From contig JBBMOA010000021.1 in assembly GCA_037954235.1 (NCBI GenBank), positions 20,967,125-21,031,124 on the forward strand: a stretch of 64,000 nucleotides of DNA, given 5' to 3'. Below, piece after piece: positions 35,504-50,382 of this stretch. Position 1 is the stretch's first letter, and each line of letters begins with the position of its first letter. Position numbers and translations under genes: made by a program. The notes beneath the pieces were generated by a model. The model worked only from the letters and a program-made list of their open reading frames with translations, did not search any database and was not told the origin of the DNA. The DNA comes from Aulostomus chinensis (Eukaryota; Chordata; Actinopteri; Syngnathiformes; Aulostomidae).

Positions 35504-38500
35504 TCCAGGTGAAGGGGCGCGCGTCTCAAAGAGCAGCAGGTCTGAGTGGTGGAGGAGCTTATAGCTGCTGGTGTGTGCGATGACGCATGAACCTGGAGAG
35601 CATGATTTTGCCTTTGTTGCACAGTCAGTGTGCTTCAGAACATCTATTTAACACACACACACACACACACAAATGCAGGGAAAGACTGAAATAGGGAGTG
35701 TGTGGGGGACATCATGAAGACAAAGACAAAAATGCAGAGACTCTGGTTCTCATCTCTGGGTGGAGTCAAGAGCTGCAGTCCTGATGGAGGAGCCCTGATG
35801 GAGGAGTCCTGATGGAGGAGCCCTGATGCAGGAGCCCTGATGCAGGAGCCCTGATGCAGGAGCCCTGATGGAGGAGCCCTGATGGAGGAGTCCTGATGGA
35901 GGAGCCCTGATGCAGGAGCCCTGATGCAGGAGCCCTGATGGAGGAGCCCTGATGGAGGAGTCCTGATGCAGGAGCCCTGATGCAGGAGCCCTGATGGAGG
36001 AGCCCTGATGGAGGAGTCCTGATGCAGGAGCCCTGATGCAGGAGCCCTGATGCAGGAGCCCTGATGGAGGAGCCCTGATGGAGGAGTCCTGATGCAGGAG
36101 CCCTGATGCAGGAGCCCTGATGGAGGAGTCCTGATGGAGGAGCCCTGATGCAGGAGCCCTGATGGAGGAGCCCTGATGGAGGAGTCCTGATGCAGGAGTC
36201 CTGATGCAGGAGCCCTGATGCAGGAGCCCTGATGGAGGAGTCCTGATGGAGGAGTCCTGATGCAGGAGCCCTGATGGAGGAGCCCTGATGCAGGAGCCCT
36301 GATGGAGGAGCCCTGATGGAGGAGCCCTGATGCAGGAGCCCTGATGCAGGAGCCCTGATGGAGGAGCCCTGATGGAGGAGCCCTGATGGAGGAGTCCTGG
36401 CTGACCTCCATGACTCATTCTCAGAGGCTCTATTGCTGAAACTTGCAGCCACTGAGTTTCCTCCCACTGCAGAGTGAACACTGAACTCTACACAGAGGCC
36501 TCCAACAGGCTGTTTCCAGGTCGGTTTTCTGCAGCAGTTTAAAGAGGCAACCTAAGCGACAGAGCCGTGTCCAGCTGGCGTCTGGTCCCCCTGCTAAGAA
36601 CAGAACAGAGCAGCGGGCGCAGTATTTTAAGAGCTCTCCAACTCTGTTTATTCTGTTATTTCTCACTATTTCCTGCAGGCTGAAATCCAAGCTGAGACAG
36701 CAGCGTTCCTCCATCGCTGACAGCTGACAGCTAAGCCCCAGTTAATGACTAATCCTGACCTAATGCCTGCAGCGTGATTGGTCGGAGCTAATTACAGCAG
36801 CTCCCTCCCCGTTGTGCTGATTTGCTGGACGGATGTCGGGGAGGAGAAGGGGCTGAGTTGGCTAATCAATCAAAGCAGCAACTATGTTGATGATCGATTG
36901 ATTATGTCAAGTGACACACTGAAACATTGTCCATGGGACTATTTGACACCGTATAAACTCCTAGTTGGATGAATTCATAGTTAGAATATCAATCTGGGGG
37001 TGGACAGATTCATCACGTCAAGAACGAACAGATCTGAATCCGATTATATCAACCAATCTGAGTGGGTCAGGTACTGAACTACGTCAGCGCCCAGGTGGAT
37101 CCCAGAGGACACGCGGTCACCTCAGATCATGAGATGCATCATAAACATAAGACTGAATAAGTGGATGTAGCAACAGCGGCGCCACCTGCTGCTTCAGGGA
37201 CTCTCCTTTACCCAGTTTAAGTTTCAGGGTTTAGTGGAAGCACGTGTGACCATATTTGGACAGAAGCCTCAATCCTGGTTCAGTGCAGTTGCCCTGAAGA
37301 GTGCCAGGCTAATCATCTACTGCAGGACTGAAATACTTCATGTAGAATGGCACCCATTTGGCCTTCAGCAAATATCGCACCTGCTGTGTTTTGGGTATTA
37401 GAGGGACCATAACGGTGATGGCGGTCCCTCTTGTTCATTAGGAGTATTAAGAACGGTTCCGTCCCAGGCCGGATCAAGACCCGGGCCTCTAAAGCGCAGG
37501 AGAATTATTGCAGCTCTATTAACAGCAGCTGTGTGTGTTTCAGCTCACAGCGAGGTTTAATAGAGTTAGAGCAGCAGCGCCTCAGACTGGATACATGTTT
37601 TACACCTTCCTCCATAAACTGCCAGGCAAGAAGAAGTACAGCCCAAAAGCACATAATGACTGTGTCATCAGACGCAGAGGGAGCTCATTACTCTCTGGAA
37701 TCAGCTCATAGTGGCTAATGATTTACTCCCGTATCTCTGTGTGGAGCAGCTGGCTGGAGAACATGGAACACTTAATATTCCCTCAAATGTATCCAGCTAA
37801 TCTGCTCCGTTTATGTGGAATCACACAGTGTCAGAGGGTTTCTGGGGGCTGGAGGAGAGACTTCCATCTGCTCTTCAACTGAAACGCCGCAGCCTCTTTT
37901 AAACAGGACGATAACGGGCAGTCATTAGTCGACAAAGCAGGGTTCTTAACGCTCGCCCGCTAGCCGGTGGCTAGTCTTGACAGCCACAGGTGAGTCCCTA
38001 CAGCAGGTCCAAGTGGCTGGTGCACATTTTTCTGAGTAAATCGTTATTTTCTGACTACATTTTGAGCAAACTTAACCTTCACACCATTTCCAAGGAATTC
38101 AAAACCTCCCGCCCCCTTCCACCCATGTGAGATTTTGAAGTACGCGTAGCAGACGACCTGCCAGGAAATCTGTTACAGGTGAGAAGCTCCAAGAATCAGT
38201 TAATAACAGCAACAATTACAGAAGGAACAATACGTTTGACAGACTCAGAGGTCTGGACTGAGATGAGCTGCACTCCACTCGTTGCTCATGCATGGCAGGA
38301 CCCACATACGTAGACTGCTAGCCTCTACTAGCATCGCAAGCGCGGATACATGCAGTTGCAATCATGAATATCAAAATGTAAATTACTGAACATTTAAACT
38401 ATACTGTGTAAAGTAACACACAGCAGACTAGTGCAGAATGCAGTTAAGGTGTAACCTTCCAGAGTATTTATACTCACCGAAGAGTAAAAAAACTATGAGT

Positions 38501-39116
38501 AGTAACGGATACTGCAACACCTCAAGATGCAACAATGAGCTTTATCTTGGTCACTTCATTGTATTCTAATCTTCTAGAGACCAAAGAACGGATGGAACAA
38601 CCAGGAGAACAACTGTAGAATAAGGAACAGATCTGGTAGCCGCAGCCACGCTACAGGAGCAATATTGACTCAACCTCCAGACGCTGGATCCCGACTGCCC
38701 TCCAGGGAACACGCGGTCACATGCCTGATCTGCTGGGAAATGTTGCTCGTTAACTGGTGCACTTCCACAATCCATAGTGATCCAAACAGTACTCACAATA
38801 CTGACTGTGGTACCAGTACAAACATAAATATTCTGGCAATATCTATACTGCATTAAATTGTGTTGATATCATTGTGAGTTCTGACTTCTCGCCCTGGTGG
38901 CCAGAGCGCGACCCCGCGGTCACTTCCCCTCTGCAGCACAACAGAGCTGAATCACTCAGCTGCCCAGTTCGTCCAGTCTGGTGCCTGAACACACCAGTGA
39001 GGAGAGGAGAGACGGACGCCCACAGACCTCACTTCACATATCGCCCACACACTCAAACACACATTCAGCACACGCCTGGCATAATCAACCAGAGCAAAAA
39101 CACTCATCGGTGATTC

Positions 39117-39159
<43 letters not shown>

Positions 39160-39698
39160 CTAATTTTCAAGATCCAATTAATCAGGTTCCAGTGAATCCC
39201 AAACAACAGGAAGACCATAACAGGATGTGTCATTTAGCAGTGTGATGATTACATTCAGGTTTCTGAGCCAAACCTCCGGCTTCCAAAGCTGCAATCAGTC
39301 AACAATGAACCACCAGATTAAAAAGCCAATAATCCAGACGGATGAATTACACCAGAATCATTACAGAACAGGACCTGTTGTCGTAACTGCGGCCGTGTGA
39401 GGCCTGTAATGTACAAATGTCAAGGGACTTGCAGCACAGCTGAGATGTCACCGTGTCAGGTAACGTGTGCTGATACCTCGCTGATTACAGACGTGATCGA
39501 ACCGTGTGGGGACGCTCACGTGCTCTTTCAGGTCGCTCCAACAGTCCGATCGTTACTTTCTGAATCAGCGGAGAAGTGGTGTCTTTGATTTTGGAGGATA
39601 TTCTTTTTATCTGCAATAGTAATTCAGATTCAATAATAGACAGGAACCTCTCAGTAAAATCAAACACCAATCCCCTCCCTACAGGTTGGTGTGTGTGC

Positions 39699-39730
<32 letters not shown>

Positions 39731-42053
39731 TAGACAGTGAGGGATACAAAGGCTCTTGGTACAGAGCAACACAACAGTCCGTGTGAGCAGCTGTCAATAA
39801 CAGATCAGACGCTGACGTTGCCGTCATCACGCTGCTCTGCTTGTTTACACCCGATAGGAAGGAGCCGGTTTGATCCTGCTTCAGTGGTCGTTTCAGAGGA
39901 GACGGCGGCATTTTGCAATCTGACGTGTAGGGTAGTGTGTCAGAGGTGACGCTTGGGTTCCTCTGTCATGAGCCATGCAGGATATCTGATATGTTGCTAG
40001 TTTACATTGAACAATGTCGATGTTTGATTAAAAACAAGTTGGTAGCCTATTCACATTGTTTTTACACTGAAAAACACAAAAAACATAGAAAATTTGAAAA
40101 AGTGTAGTCTTTCATTATTTTTGAAACACGCAGTAGAACCCACAACCTCCCAGGCGTTCCGTGTGCTGGCGTCCTCAGGGACAGCCCACCTACTGCAGGT
40201 ATATGGCTCAGTGGAAGTAAAAGTACCGACTGTACTGCAGATGCATGCGGTGGTGAGGGCAGGTGCGGCGCCATTAGTGGGAGAAAAACCCACCCACCGT
40301 CAACAGCAGGTTGGTGATAATGGAACGCTTTGATTTGATTGATTATCTGGCTCCTGGTGGGGAGGGAAGGAGCCGGACAGAACCAGAGGACAACAATAGA
40401 GAGCAACAAAGCCTCAGTGGGGAGACGGAACAGCTGGGTTGCCATGGAGAAGAGGTGATGGATGAGGTTAAAACATGGCTGAAATTCTGAGAACAAGGGA
40501 GTTGGTGAAGCTTCTCCCTCTTTCCTGGGGGGGGGGCGCAGGTGTGCTGTGACAGGGCTGAGCAGAAAAGAGGCTTTAACCTCTTCTAGGCTGAAGAAAA
40601 GCTTTGATCAAATACCAAGAAACGACTGCAATCGCCTGCACCAACACGAGCGCCGACACCAGACCGCGGGGCACTGTCACATCTCACCATCGCAGCTCTG
40701 TTCACTGACACACTCGTTCCTCGTCAGCAAGCCATTCAAGTTGAACGGCATTTACCCTGCAGGTCTGCGAAGGTTTCATCCTCCGTGCTCTCCATTATGG
40801 ACTCCAGTTGATGCTTCAAGAGGAAACAGCAAATCAACCTTTAGTCTTCTAGGACCGAAAACCTTCGCAACACGCCGCTGAGGCTAGCGTGGCATCCGTG
40901 AATGACATTCACTGAAAGCAGACACAACCTGTCCAATTCCAGATGGACTGGCAGCCTCTTAGAAGATGGCCCCAGCACCTGGACTCAAGACGTATTTCGA
41001 TCCTTCTACAAGTGAAAGTAGCATCAGACGCAGGAATCAGCAGCTGTGCACAGCCGAGGAGTAAAGAGAGTCGTTCAGCAGATGGAGTTTTGGTGCCTTT
41101 GACACGTTCGATGTGGTGCCAATTAGCACGAGAATGGTTTTGTTCCAGAATTTTAACGAGAGTAATTGATGGTAATTGGTTGAAGAGCCCCAGAAGGAAG
41201 CTTCCAATTCTGACTTAATTAGCGGTTTCCATCTAACAGGGTTCAGGCTGGATTATCAGCGGTGGTGATGTCACTCGCTACCCGGAGGAGCCAGTCTGGG
41301 TTGTAGTATTATAACTGTTAAAAGCTTCCTCCTCAGCAGGGTTATTAATGTGTGGAGGGAGGTCACATGCAGTTTTGTCTTTTAAAAATCCCTTTACTTT
41401 TGTTTGTGGGCAGCAGTTCTATTTCTTAACGGTCATTCAGAAGCATCATGACATCGAGGTGAAGAGAAACCAAGTCGACTGAAACAATTCATATTTTGGA
41501 AAATGGTCGGGAGGTTCGCTGGAACAGAAACAACAAGCATGAAATAGAGTGGAAACTACAATATTTGCAGCAGTACTTCCCCATGTACTTCTCCACACAG
41601 ACAGTTACAAAGAATCAGCGAACGCATTCGGTCAGAACCAGAGGCCCAGTTTGTTCTACGGTCATTACCAGAGGCCTTGACCAGACCCACTAACACCTGC
41701 TCTACTTTCCCCTCGGCCATGGAGCCTAAGCCTCAACACCCACCGCAGCACTCGCTAAGCCTGTTTCTGACCGTCAGAACAACAGCTACTCACGATGTAG
41801 TGCGGGCTCCTCAGGTACGAAAACATGATCCCAAAAAGAGCGGTGAGTCGAGACGGGGCGAGGGAGACCAGAGCAGGAAGGCGGGTTCTGGCGGGTGGAG
41901 GCTACAGCAGCGGGCTGGCTACATCCAGACTGCTGTCAAACACAACAGAAGAGGCCTCAGCGGCTGATTAGAGGATCTTAAGAGAGCTATTTAGGGCCGC
42001 AGTGCTCGCCTTAAATAGGGCCACTCATTAGCTGAGTGACCTGAGCTCCTCAA

Positions 42054-42098
<45 letters not shown>

Positions 42099-45000
42099 TG
42101 AATGAGTTGGAAGACATCAAAGAGAGAGAGCAGGGTGGACTGCTTGACGGGTGGCCGTGCTCAAAGTTCACTCAACAGGCCACAAAGGGTCAGAGTTCTT
42201 GATCCTGCAGTCATAAAGTCTGAGGTTCACACGCTCGGCCCCGCTGACAGACGCTGCAGTCGCTGTGAAGCAAGCAGGGGCAACCAGAAGGACTGAGCCT
42301 CAACAACGTCTCTGCAGCACAACAGCAGCTCAACAAACACTTCTGGAAACCGGATTTTCTACAGGACATAACATCCGACATGCAGTAATCATCAAATTGC
42401 TAAAATGCACAATGTTTTGCTCCTCGAGTGCTGGAAGCAGATTATGGAGATTAGATTTTGGAGTTGTGGTAAATCTGCCACCAGCTGTGTGTGCAAACAA
42501 AGTGATCATTGCTGATCCAGCACCCCCTATGATGCTTCCGCCCGGTCTGTCAATAGGAAGGTCACCCAAAAATAAACACGTATGTTGGCAGATTACAGCC
42601 ATTATCAGGTTTGGTAATCTGGCAGCAGATTGGCCCGCCAGGTAGCACACAAACCAGGTGAGAGGAAGACTCAGCCACAGTGTGATCTGGTCAGAAGACG
42701 CAGGAGAAAACACATACACAACAACACTTCCTGTTTTACACGGATTAGAAGTACAATATGACTTCTGCACCTCTGCTTCAGCAGGTGTCACAGCACAGCG
42801 GCGAGGCTGCAAGAAGCGGCCATTAGAAGCCAACATGGCGGAGGAACTTAAAACCCCTGGAAACTTTGAAGTGGACATTTGGAGGCACTTTGGCTACCAA
42901 ATGAAATAAATGAATTCAAACAAACTGAATCAGAGAAATTAAAATGACATTTGCAAACCTCGCTGTAGGCACCACGCTGGTGTCACAGTATCCTGATGAA
43001 TATCACAACACATCAGGATACTGTGACACCATCGCATCGTGACACAGGTATCACGAGGTCCTTGCCAATATCCATCCCTTGTAGCAATACTGCTAATTTC
43101 CATCTATCAGAGTCTGGAACCAGCAAATGATCGGCATTTTGCTTGAGAGAAAAAAAAGATTAAACCATCAATAAAATAGTTGGCACTTAACTTTCTTTCA
43201 AAATATTATTGTTGCAGATCTTTAGGACAATATTGTGAGTCTGCAGGCAAAACTCCACTTAACAGATGAAGCGCACATTTATAAAAATGACCATTGTAAA
43301 TATAATCGCAGAAAAAGACGTAAAATCTTTTAAGACAAACTGCAATGCGTCAAGTCCTGAGACACCAGCGGATCCCAGACATCATCAATGGCCAGAGATC
43401 ACCAACGAAAGCTGAAAGTAAAAATGCATAATGAACGAGGTGATGCTGGGAGGCACTGAGCTTCCAACCAGCAAGGACTGACTGAAGCTTCAGGCTGCTT
43501 AACAGTGAGGAGATGCAGGATGACACGTCGCTGAATTAGATGCCATTTCTGATGCACACTGGCTCACTTCCACACGTGCGCATGCTTGTGACTGCCACTG
43601 ACATGAATGCCAAACCTGGCAGGACACCAAGTCACGGCGGAGTTCTTATCATCCTCATTTCAACGTGGAGGAGCAACGGCGGAGACAAAGAAGGCGCGTC
43701 GTTATTGCTCATGCAGACGGTGTCATTCACCGGAGAGGAAATGTCTTGGAGCTGCTGAGGATGCCGGTCGCAGCCCATGGAGGGTATTAACCTCCCGAAT
43801 CAGGTTAATTGAAAATCAAACACACAGCGAGCAGCGCCTTTATCTCAGTAGCTGAGGGTGCAGCAGCAGAATGAGGAGCAGGATGTGGAGCCGTGGTGTG
43901 AGCCGGTGCGTAGCTCACGCTCGGTGTTTGGATCATGCATGTGCATCAGTGTGTTTGCACTCATGATTTCTAATGCTCTGGATTTAATGATCCTCCTCTC
44001 CTGAACGTGACCCAGATAAGCGCCACGCTGCCGCCCCTCAAGTGGCATCATTCTGAAGCTCTTGCTCTCCCCTCCTCTGCTGCTCCACTCCACCGCCGCC
44101 CTTTCACCCTGCCTGAAGCGGATGCAAGGGGTACCCGGGTGTGTGTGCATCCAAACATGTGACCACGGGCTGAAAGATTCAAGCTGCTGGTTGTTGTCTC
44201 ACACCGAGCCGGCGCACCACCTCAGCAGGTGACAGCTTCCCGCAAGGGAAATGGAAACTTCCTCCCAGACAAATCTCTCAGCGGATGGTGAACCCACGAC
44301 ATGCTTCCAAACACCCGCAAACTCACACACACAGGCACACGCACACCCACACACACAGGACTCCGCTTGAGGCGACAGACAGATTTCTCAGAACATGCAG
44401 TGAGCCATGTTTAGGAATATTGTGCGTGTACACGTAGGTTCCAATATGCTGAGGCACGCTGCTAAGCGGAGCAACACAATGTGACCACAATCCTCCAAGA
44501 ACAGATGCTACATGTGTGTCTGTTAGCGCTGGGCAGCAGCAAAGCAGACGATAGCGGCAGCATTTCAAGAGCAGTGAGAGTTCAGGGAGGCAGGATGGAG
44601 GGAAGAGGACGCCTGAGGGAGTCAGGGAGGACGAGGAAAACAGAAGGGGAAGGTAATGGAGGTAGAACTGAAGATTGTTTTGTGCATTAGCACAGAACAA
44701 CAACACGTTTAAACTGGCAGAAGCTGACAGCAGGGTCCCCCACAGAGAGGGCCGTCGCCTTCACAGCTCATCTACAACCAGGAAATGGAATTCCCATTCG
44801 CAAACCCAGAGCTCGACAGGCAGTCTGGACAACTCGTTCTAGACCACCCCTCAGGCACAGCACAGGAGGAGGTCCAGCTAAATCATGATAAAACTGCACG
44901 TTGAACAACAATACCAAATTCCTGCTCTGGTGCTTCATCAGAAGGTATTCTACCACTGGTATGAAACGAGGAGTAGAGGTTAGCAAACAGGCTCCAACAG

Positions 45001-48000
45001 CGCTGTTTGCTCAGGGTTATGTGCTTGTCTTAATACTGAGATACAGAAGAAAATGTCTCATAAGATGCTTCCTCTCATTCAGGAATGAAGCTGTCTTTCA
45101 TAAACGGGGCAGGGAAATACTGAGTTGATCAGGTTTGCTTTTTTGGGAACCTCCTCCAACAAGCTTCACTGCATTATCACGGCAAAAACATTTACCATCA
45201 ACATGCTTGTTTTTTGTTTTCCTCATCAGAAGCTGAACTTATGGGGTAATACACCTTTTTCCCGTTGTTCCAGAACCAGAAAAAAATGATAAGGACCCTT
45301 CTCTCCTCTGTGTAAGCTTTAGGGAGCTCAGACTGGTGCTAGCTAGCTTAGCACAGTGAAGCCTTGTGAGTAGTAAGTGAGCACAGCTAGCTCAGGTCCA
45401 GGGTAGTTAGCTTAGCCGAATGGCTGGTAGTGGGTGGGAAGTGTTAGCATCAACTAGTTCATGTCCAGGCTAGTTAGCTTAGCCCAATGGCTGGTGGTGG
45501 GTGGGAGTGTTAGCATCAGCTAGCTCAGGTCCAGGGTAGTTAGCTTAGCCGAATGGCTGGTGGGTGGGTGGGAAGTGTTAGCATCAGCTAGCTCAGGTCC
45601 AGGCTAGTTAGCTTAGCCGAATGGCTGGTGGTGGGTGGGAAGTGTTAGCATCAGCTAGCTCAGGTCCAGGGTAGTTAGCTTAGCCGAATGGCTGGTGGGT
45701 GGGTGGGAAGTGTTAGCATCAGCTAGCTCAGGTCCAGGCTAGTTAGCTTAGCCGAATGGCTGGAGGTGGGTGGGAAGTGTTAGCATCAGCTAGCTCAGGT
45801 CCAGGGTAGTTAGCTTAGCCGAATGGCTGGTGGGTGGGTGGGAAGTGTTAGCATCAGCTAGCTCAGGTCCAGGCTAGTTAGCTTAGCCCAATGGCTGGTA
45901 GTGGTTGGAAAGTGTTAGCATCAGCTAGCTCAGGTCCAGGCTAGTTAGCTTAGCACAATGACTGGTAGTGGGTGGGAAGTGTTAGCATCAGCTAGCTCAG
46001 GTCCAGGCTAGTTAGCTTAGCCCAATGGCTGGTAGTGGGTGGGAAGTGTTAGCATCAACTAGTTCATGTCCAGGCTAGTTAGCTTAGCCCAATGGCTGGT
46101 GGTGGGTGGGAGTGTTAGCATCAGCTAGCTCAGGTCCAGGATGCTGGTGTGTCCAGCAGGAATCCTCCTCCTCATCATCATCAGTAGCAGCAGTCGCTCT
46201 TCTAGTCCTCAACAAACGTTTGGTTCTGTTGACCCAAGTTCCAATGGAGCTTTGGAGGTGCTGCGTCAAATCACTGCGCCCAGTCAGGAAAGTAGTTCCG
46301 GCTGAGTGTCTGGTCAACAAATATTGTGTACAACCCTCATTATATTAATGCCGCCAATGGCTGATAAATATATTTGGGGACTTCTGATGGACAAATACTA
46401 ACCTGCCCACCCAGTACCATTCATTGCGCTAAGCTAACTAGCGTGGGTCTCAGCATCCTAATGCATCACCGAGGATACCAGGTTATCTGTTCTCCTCTCT
46501 GGCTCTGGAGACAGTACTCAATAAGTGCATTTACCACAAAGTTTGTGTTCATTCAATGAAACAACTTTAAAACATTGTGGAATTTGCTGAGATGAGAATG
46601 CCAAGTCTCTAACACTGTGCCATACGGTGCTCCTGTTGTCAGTGTCAGGGATGTCACACACACTCACTGCAGCCTATGTGTGATGAATATGTCTGCTACT
46701 ATCCATCAGTAAAATAGCAGAACACTGACAACAGAACATAAAAAGTTAGTCAAGAGACATAACTTCTTGAAAATAACCACATTGTCTAGAATTTTAGGAG
46801 CCAGACAAACAGACTGAGACCCTTCTGTCTTCCCTGATGCCCCACGGAGCTCCAGACCTCCACCGGACGGCTGACTGCTCGTTAGCTACACATCTCAAAA
46901 GTCGTGATAAAACCACAATCCAAGACATTGTTTGCCTGCATTAAAAGAAGGAGAGTCGTGCTCAATATTCACTGTGAAAAAATGCTTAAAATCACAAGAT
47001 AATATTTTACAGTCAATTCCACAGCAGGAACTACTTTCCTGACCGAGCGTAGTGATTTTGTGCAGCAACCCACGGGTCCTGATGCAACTTCAGTCACCAC
47101 AATAAGTATTGCTACACTAGGTTTGGTAATGTAGGCAGAGAATGTCTTGCAGAAATGTGTAATTGCGTCTGTGTCCCAATGTTAGCTCTCACTGCTAAGC
47201 TAACTAGCAGTCCAGTCTGACTGATCCAGTATGATCCCCAAAATGAGTGTGTTCTTTTACATTGTGGGTAAAAATGCCCCACGAGCTCCTCACATCTGAG
47301 GATGTGATGCTTTTCATCTGTTTCTTTTGGTCATCGACGGAATTTTTCATCTCATTTGGCTCCTGCTGATGAAAGCTTTGCTTGGGGCTTAAATGATGTT
47401 CATGCACAATTTATTAATTTATCTAGAAGGCTCGTCACTCTGCTATCAGGGCTGAGAAACATGTGAAAGTGGGCTACACACAATCCTTGCCCACATACCA
47501 TGACGCAAAGTGTTTGAGCTTGTGTGTGTGTGCGTGTGTGATGGGGGATAGTGACAGAATGGTGCATTGTGTCCCGTCCGAATGGGTCATGGGTCACTCA
47601 TCCCACCAGAGACCGAAGAGCTCAGCGCCACCGCCCCCCCCAGTGCCCCCATCCCTCTCCATCCATCCAGAGTAAAGTTCCAGTAGCAGCCCAGCCACTG
47701 TACAGCCATTGTTGTGGATGGTCCCTACCAGAGAGAGGGCTGCCTTGTCATCTATACTGCCTGGTCACATGTTTGGGGTTAGAGAAATGAAGTGCATCAT
47801 CAGCTGGCCACTGGCCCGCACGTCTCACTGAAAACATGACCACACACTGAACTCTTCAGTGCCTGCCACCGACTGATTTACACGCCAACGTAGTTTTGGT
47901 TGAACCGGTAACGGGCCTGCAGTAGAAACAGCCCGTCACTGAGCAGCTGAGCTGTTGCTACAGCGGCGGAGCAGAGTTCATCTCAAACTGTCCTACTTTT

Positions 48001-50321
48001 TGCCATCAGGGGGTACAGCAACCTGCTCTCAACAACACTCTCTGAGTTTCCATTTGCTCCAGTTGCTAACAGGGCAACGACGTCCATGACAGTTCAGGTC
48101 TCCAGTCTGGAGAAACGTTTCTCAAGATTTTCTGCTTAGAAAAATGTCAGCAGTGAACACAGATTAGCAGAGTTCTTCTGCAGGGATGATGGTGAGGGTT
48201 TGCTGGGGCCGGCGGGTTCCTAGCAGTGGTGCTGCAGTTCTGCAGGTCGCCCCTCATCTGAGTGCTCAATTGAATACCAGACAAAGATGAACTGCAGCGG
48301 TGTGGCAGTTATTTCTTGTGTAGTGACTCCAGTGTGGATCACTGGGCCCACTGGAGGAAACTGTAGCCGAGCAACAGGAATTACCCTTACAGACACACTG
48401 ACCACAGAGTCCTGCCATGTCCTGGTTTAGCCGTCGTCTTGGTGATCATTCTCCTGCTTCAAGCGCGTATTGATCCCAGATCAACCCAGTGTCAAACAGC
48501 ACAACACTACGGCCTTGGAATGACAAACAATGTACTGTGATGCATTTTTTTGTTGCACAAACACAAATTAGATCAATAACCAGGCCGCTGCAACGGAGCC
48601 GAGCCCTGCACTCGGCCACACACAGCCTTGTTCCCAGGCTCGCTCGTCTCCGGGTGGACAGCCTTGTTCTCTTTTGTCCTCTGAGTGACCCATGAAAGCG
48701 TTTTGGCTGGTTAACTGATGGTCACAGAGCTGCTTCTGTAGAGAGCAATTCAATTTCCACTGGGCATGGCGCTCGCCACATTATTGAGAATGCTGCTATT
48801 GTTTTATCAAGCAAGCAATGACACGTAAAGGCAACTCTGTCAGCCACAGTCCCACCAGTCCAATGACAGAAACTGTATCAGGTAGACCAGGAACCGGGCC
48901 ACTAAGCAACCCTGAGCCATGAGGTGGCCTGCTCCTGCTGAGTGATGCTAACCAGGGTCTGGAGTACTGGGTGCTGGTGAGTTTGCTGGGTTGAAAAAAA
49001 GGAGTCAGTGGGTTTGCTTCAGACCGACAACAGGATATTGGATTGGGACCAAACTGGGAACATGAAGGACTTAGAGGGACTGGGAGGTGACCTGGTTCCT
49101 CCCAGGAACGCGGAGCTAGAAGTTCAGTCACGATTTATCCTTCAGATTTTGTAACAATGCCAAAACAGGAAGGTGTTGGGGAATAAAGATTTAGGCAAAT
49201 TTACTTCAAGTTTTCAAAAGTTAAAAGTATCAGAGACTGAGAGCTTTTGCACTTTAAATGAGGGAACGAACATGAGATCTTCCAGGATGTTCATCTCTAC
49301 AAGAGATGGACACCTGAGAGTAATCAAGTCCACCTGTCACTTCTTCACAACGACGTTATGAAATTAGTTGTGAAAAGTTGAAAATCATAACTTCCCCACC
49401 TGTACCCGGTCCACCAGCAGGTGTCCGTCACACGTTCTCATACATTTCTGTTTCAGTAACGATGTTCCCTTCTAAACCCGTTATTCATCATTTCAATCTG
49501 AGCACGTGGCCAAAGCACCGTAGCATCATGGAGAATATTATTGCAAACACCCACTCATTTGGATCAATAAGAGCTGAAGGGCCTGGGGGGACCTGGGGGG
49601 CAGGGGGACCAGAGGAAACCCCCTTCAGATGTCATCAAATTCCACCTGATGAGTTAAATCCCTTTGACTCCCAGATCCTACAGAAACACCATCGCTGTCT
49701 TCCATGCTGCTTTTACTACAGCGGCCGGCGACTGCACACGAGGTACTGAACCTGGAGTTATTGTGACGTCATTCTTACCGGCCATCCCCGAGTTTGTGCC
49801 ATCAAAGGTGACGCACCAGGGAAAAAAAACAGACGGGAAACTCCTCCATTTCTCATAATGGGGACGTGATACAGTGGCTTTTCCTGGCGGGTCTGAGAAG
49901 CCTGCATGTATGTGGGTCTGTGTGGTGGAGAGCATTATTAGCCAGAGATGACGGAGCAACTGAATGGAACCATGAGAACAATGGAGCCGCCACCCTGCGG
50001 GTCACAGGGTGCTGCAGCTGCTCACACCAGGAGACCAGGACCGGCTAGCATCTCTGTCATCAGCATGAGCTTTTACTGGGGTTGAGCCTTTTGGGAAAAA
50101 ACATAATTGCAATTAAGTTGTGTGACTGTCTGGTACACAACTTAATAGCTTTTAGCACGGTTAGCACCACCCTCAGCTTCACATCAACCTCTACCCTTTC
50201 TTACTTTCTGACTGATTCGCACTCGCAGCCCAGTGCACTCCCAGTAACATAGAAGGTTTTTGACACTTTGATTAACAGTCTTCCTCACTTCAATTGTTGC
50301 TGCTTTGCTGTACATGAAGGG

Positions 50322-50382
<61 letters not shown>

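Noticed and set aside
35644..36481. Three overlapping minus-strand ORFs of 233-255 codons
   Set aside because: All three are translations of the 14-bp minisatellite; length arises because the unit has no stop in any minus frame.
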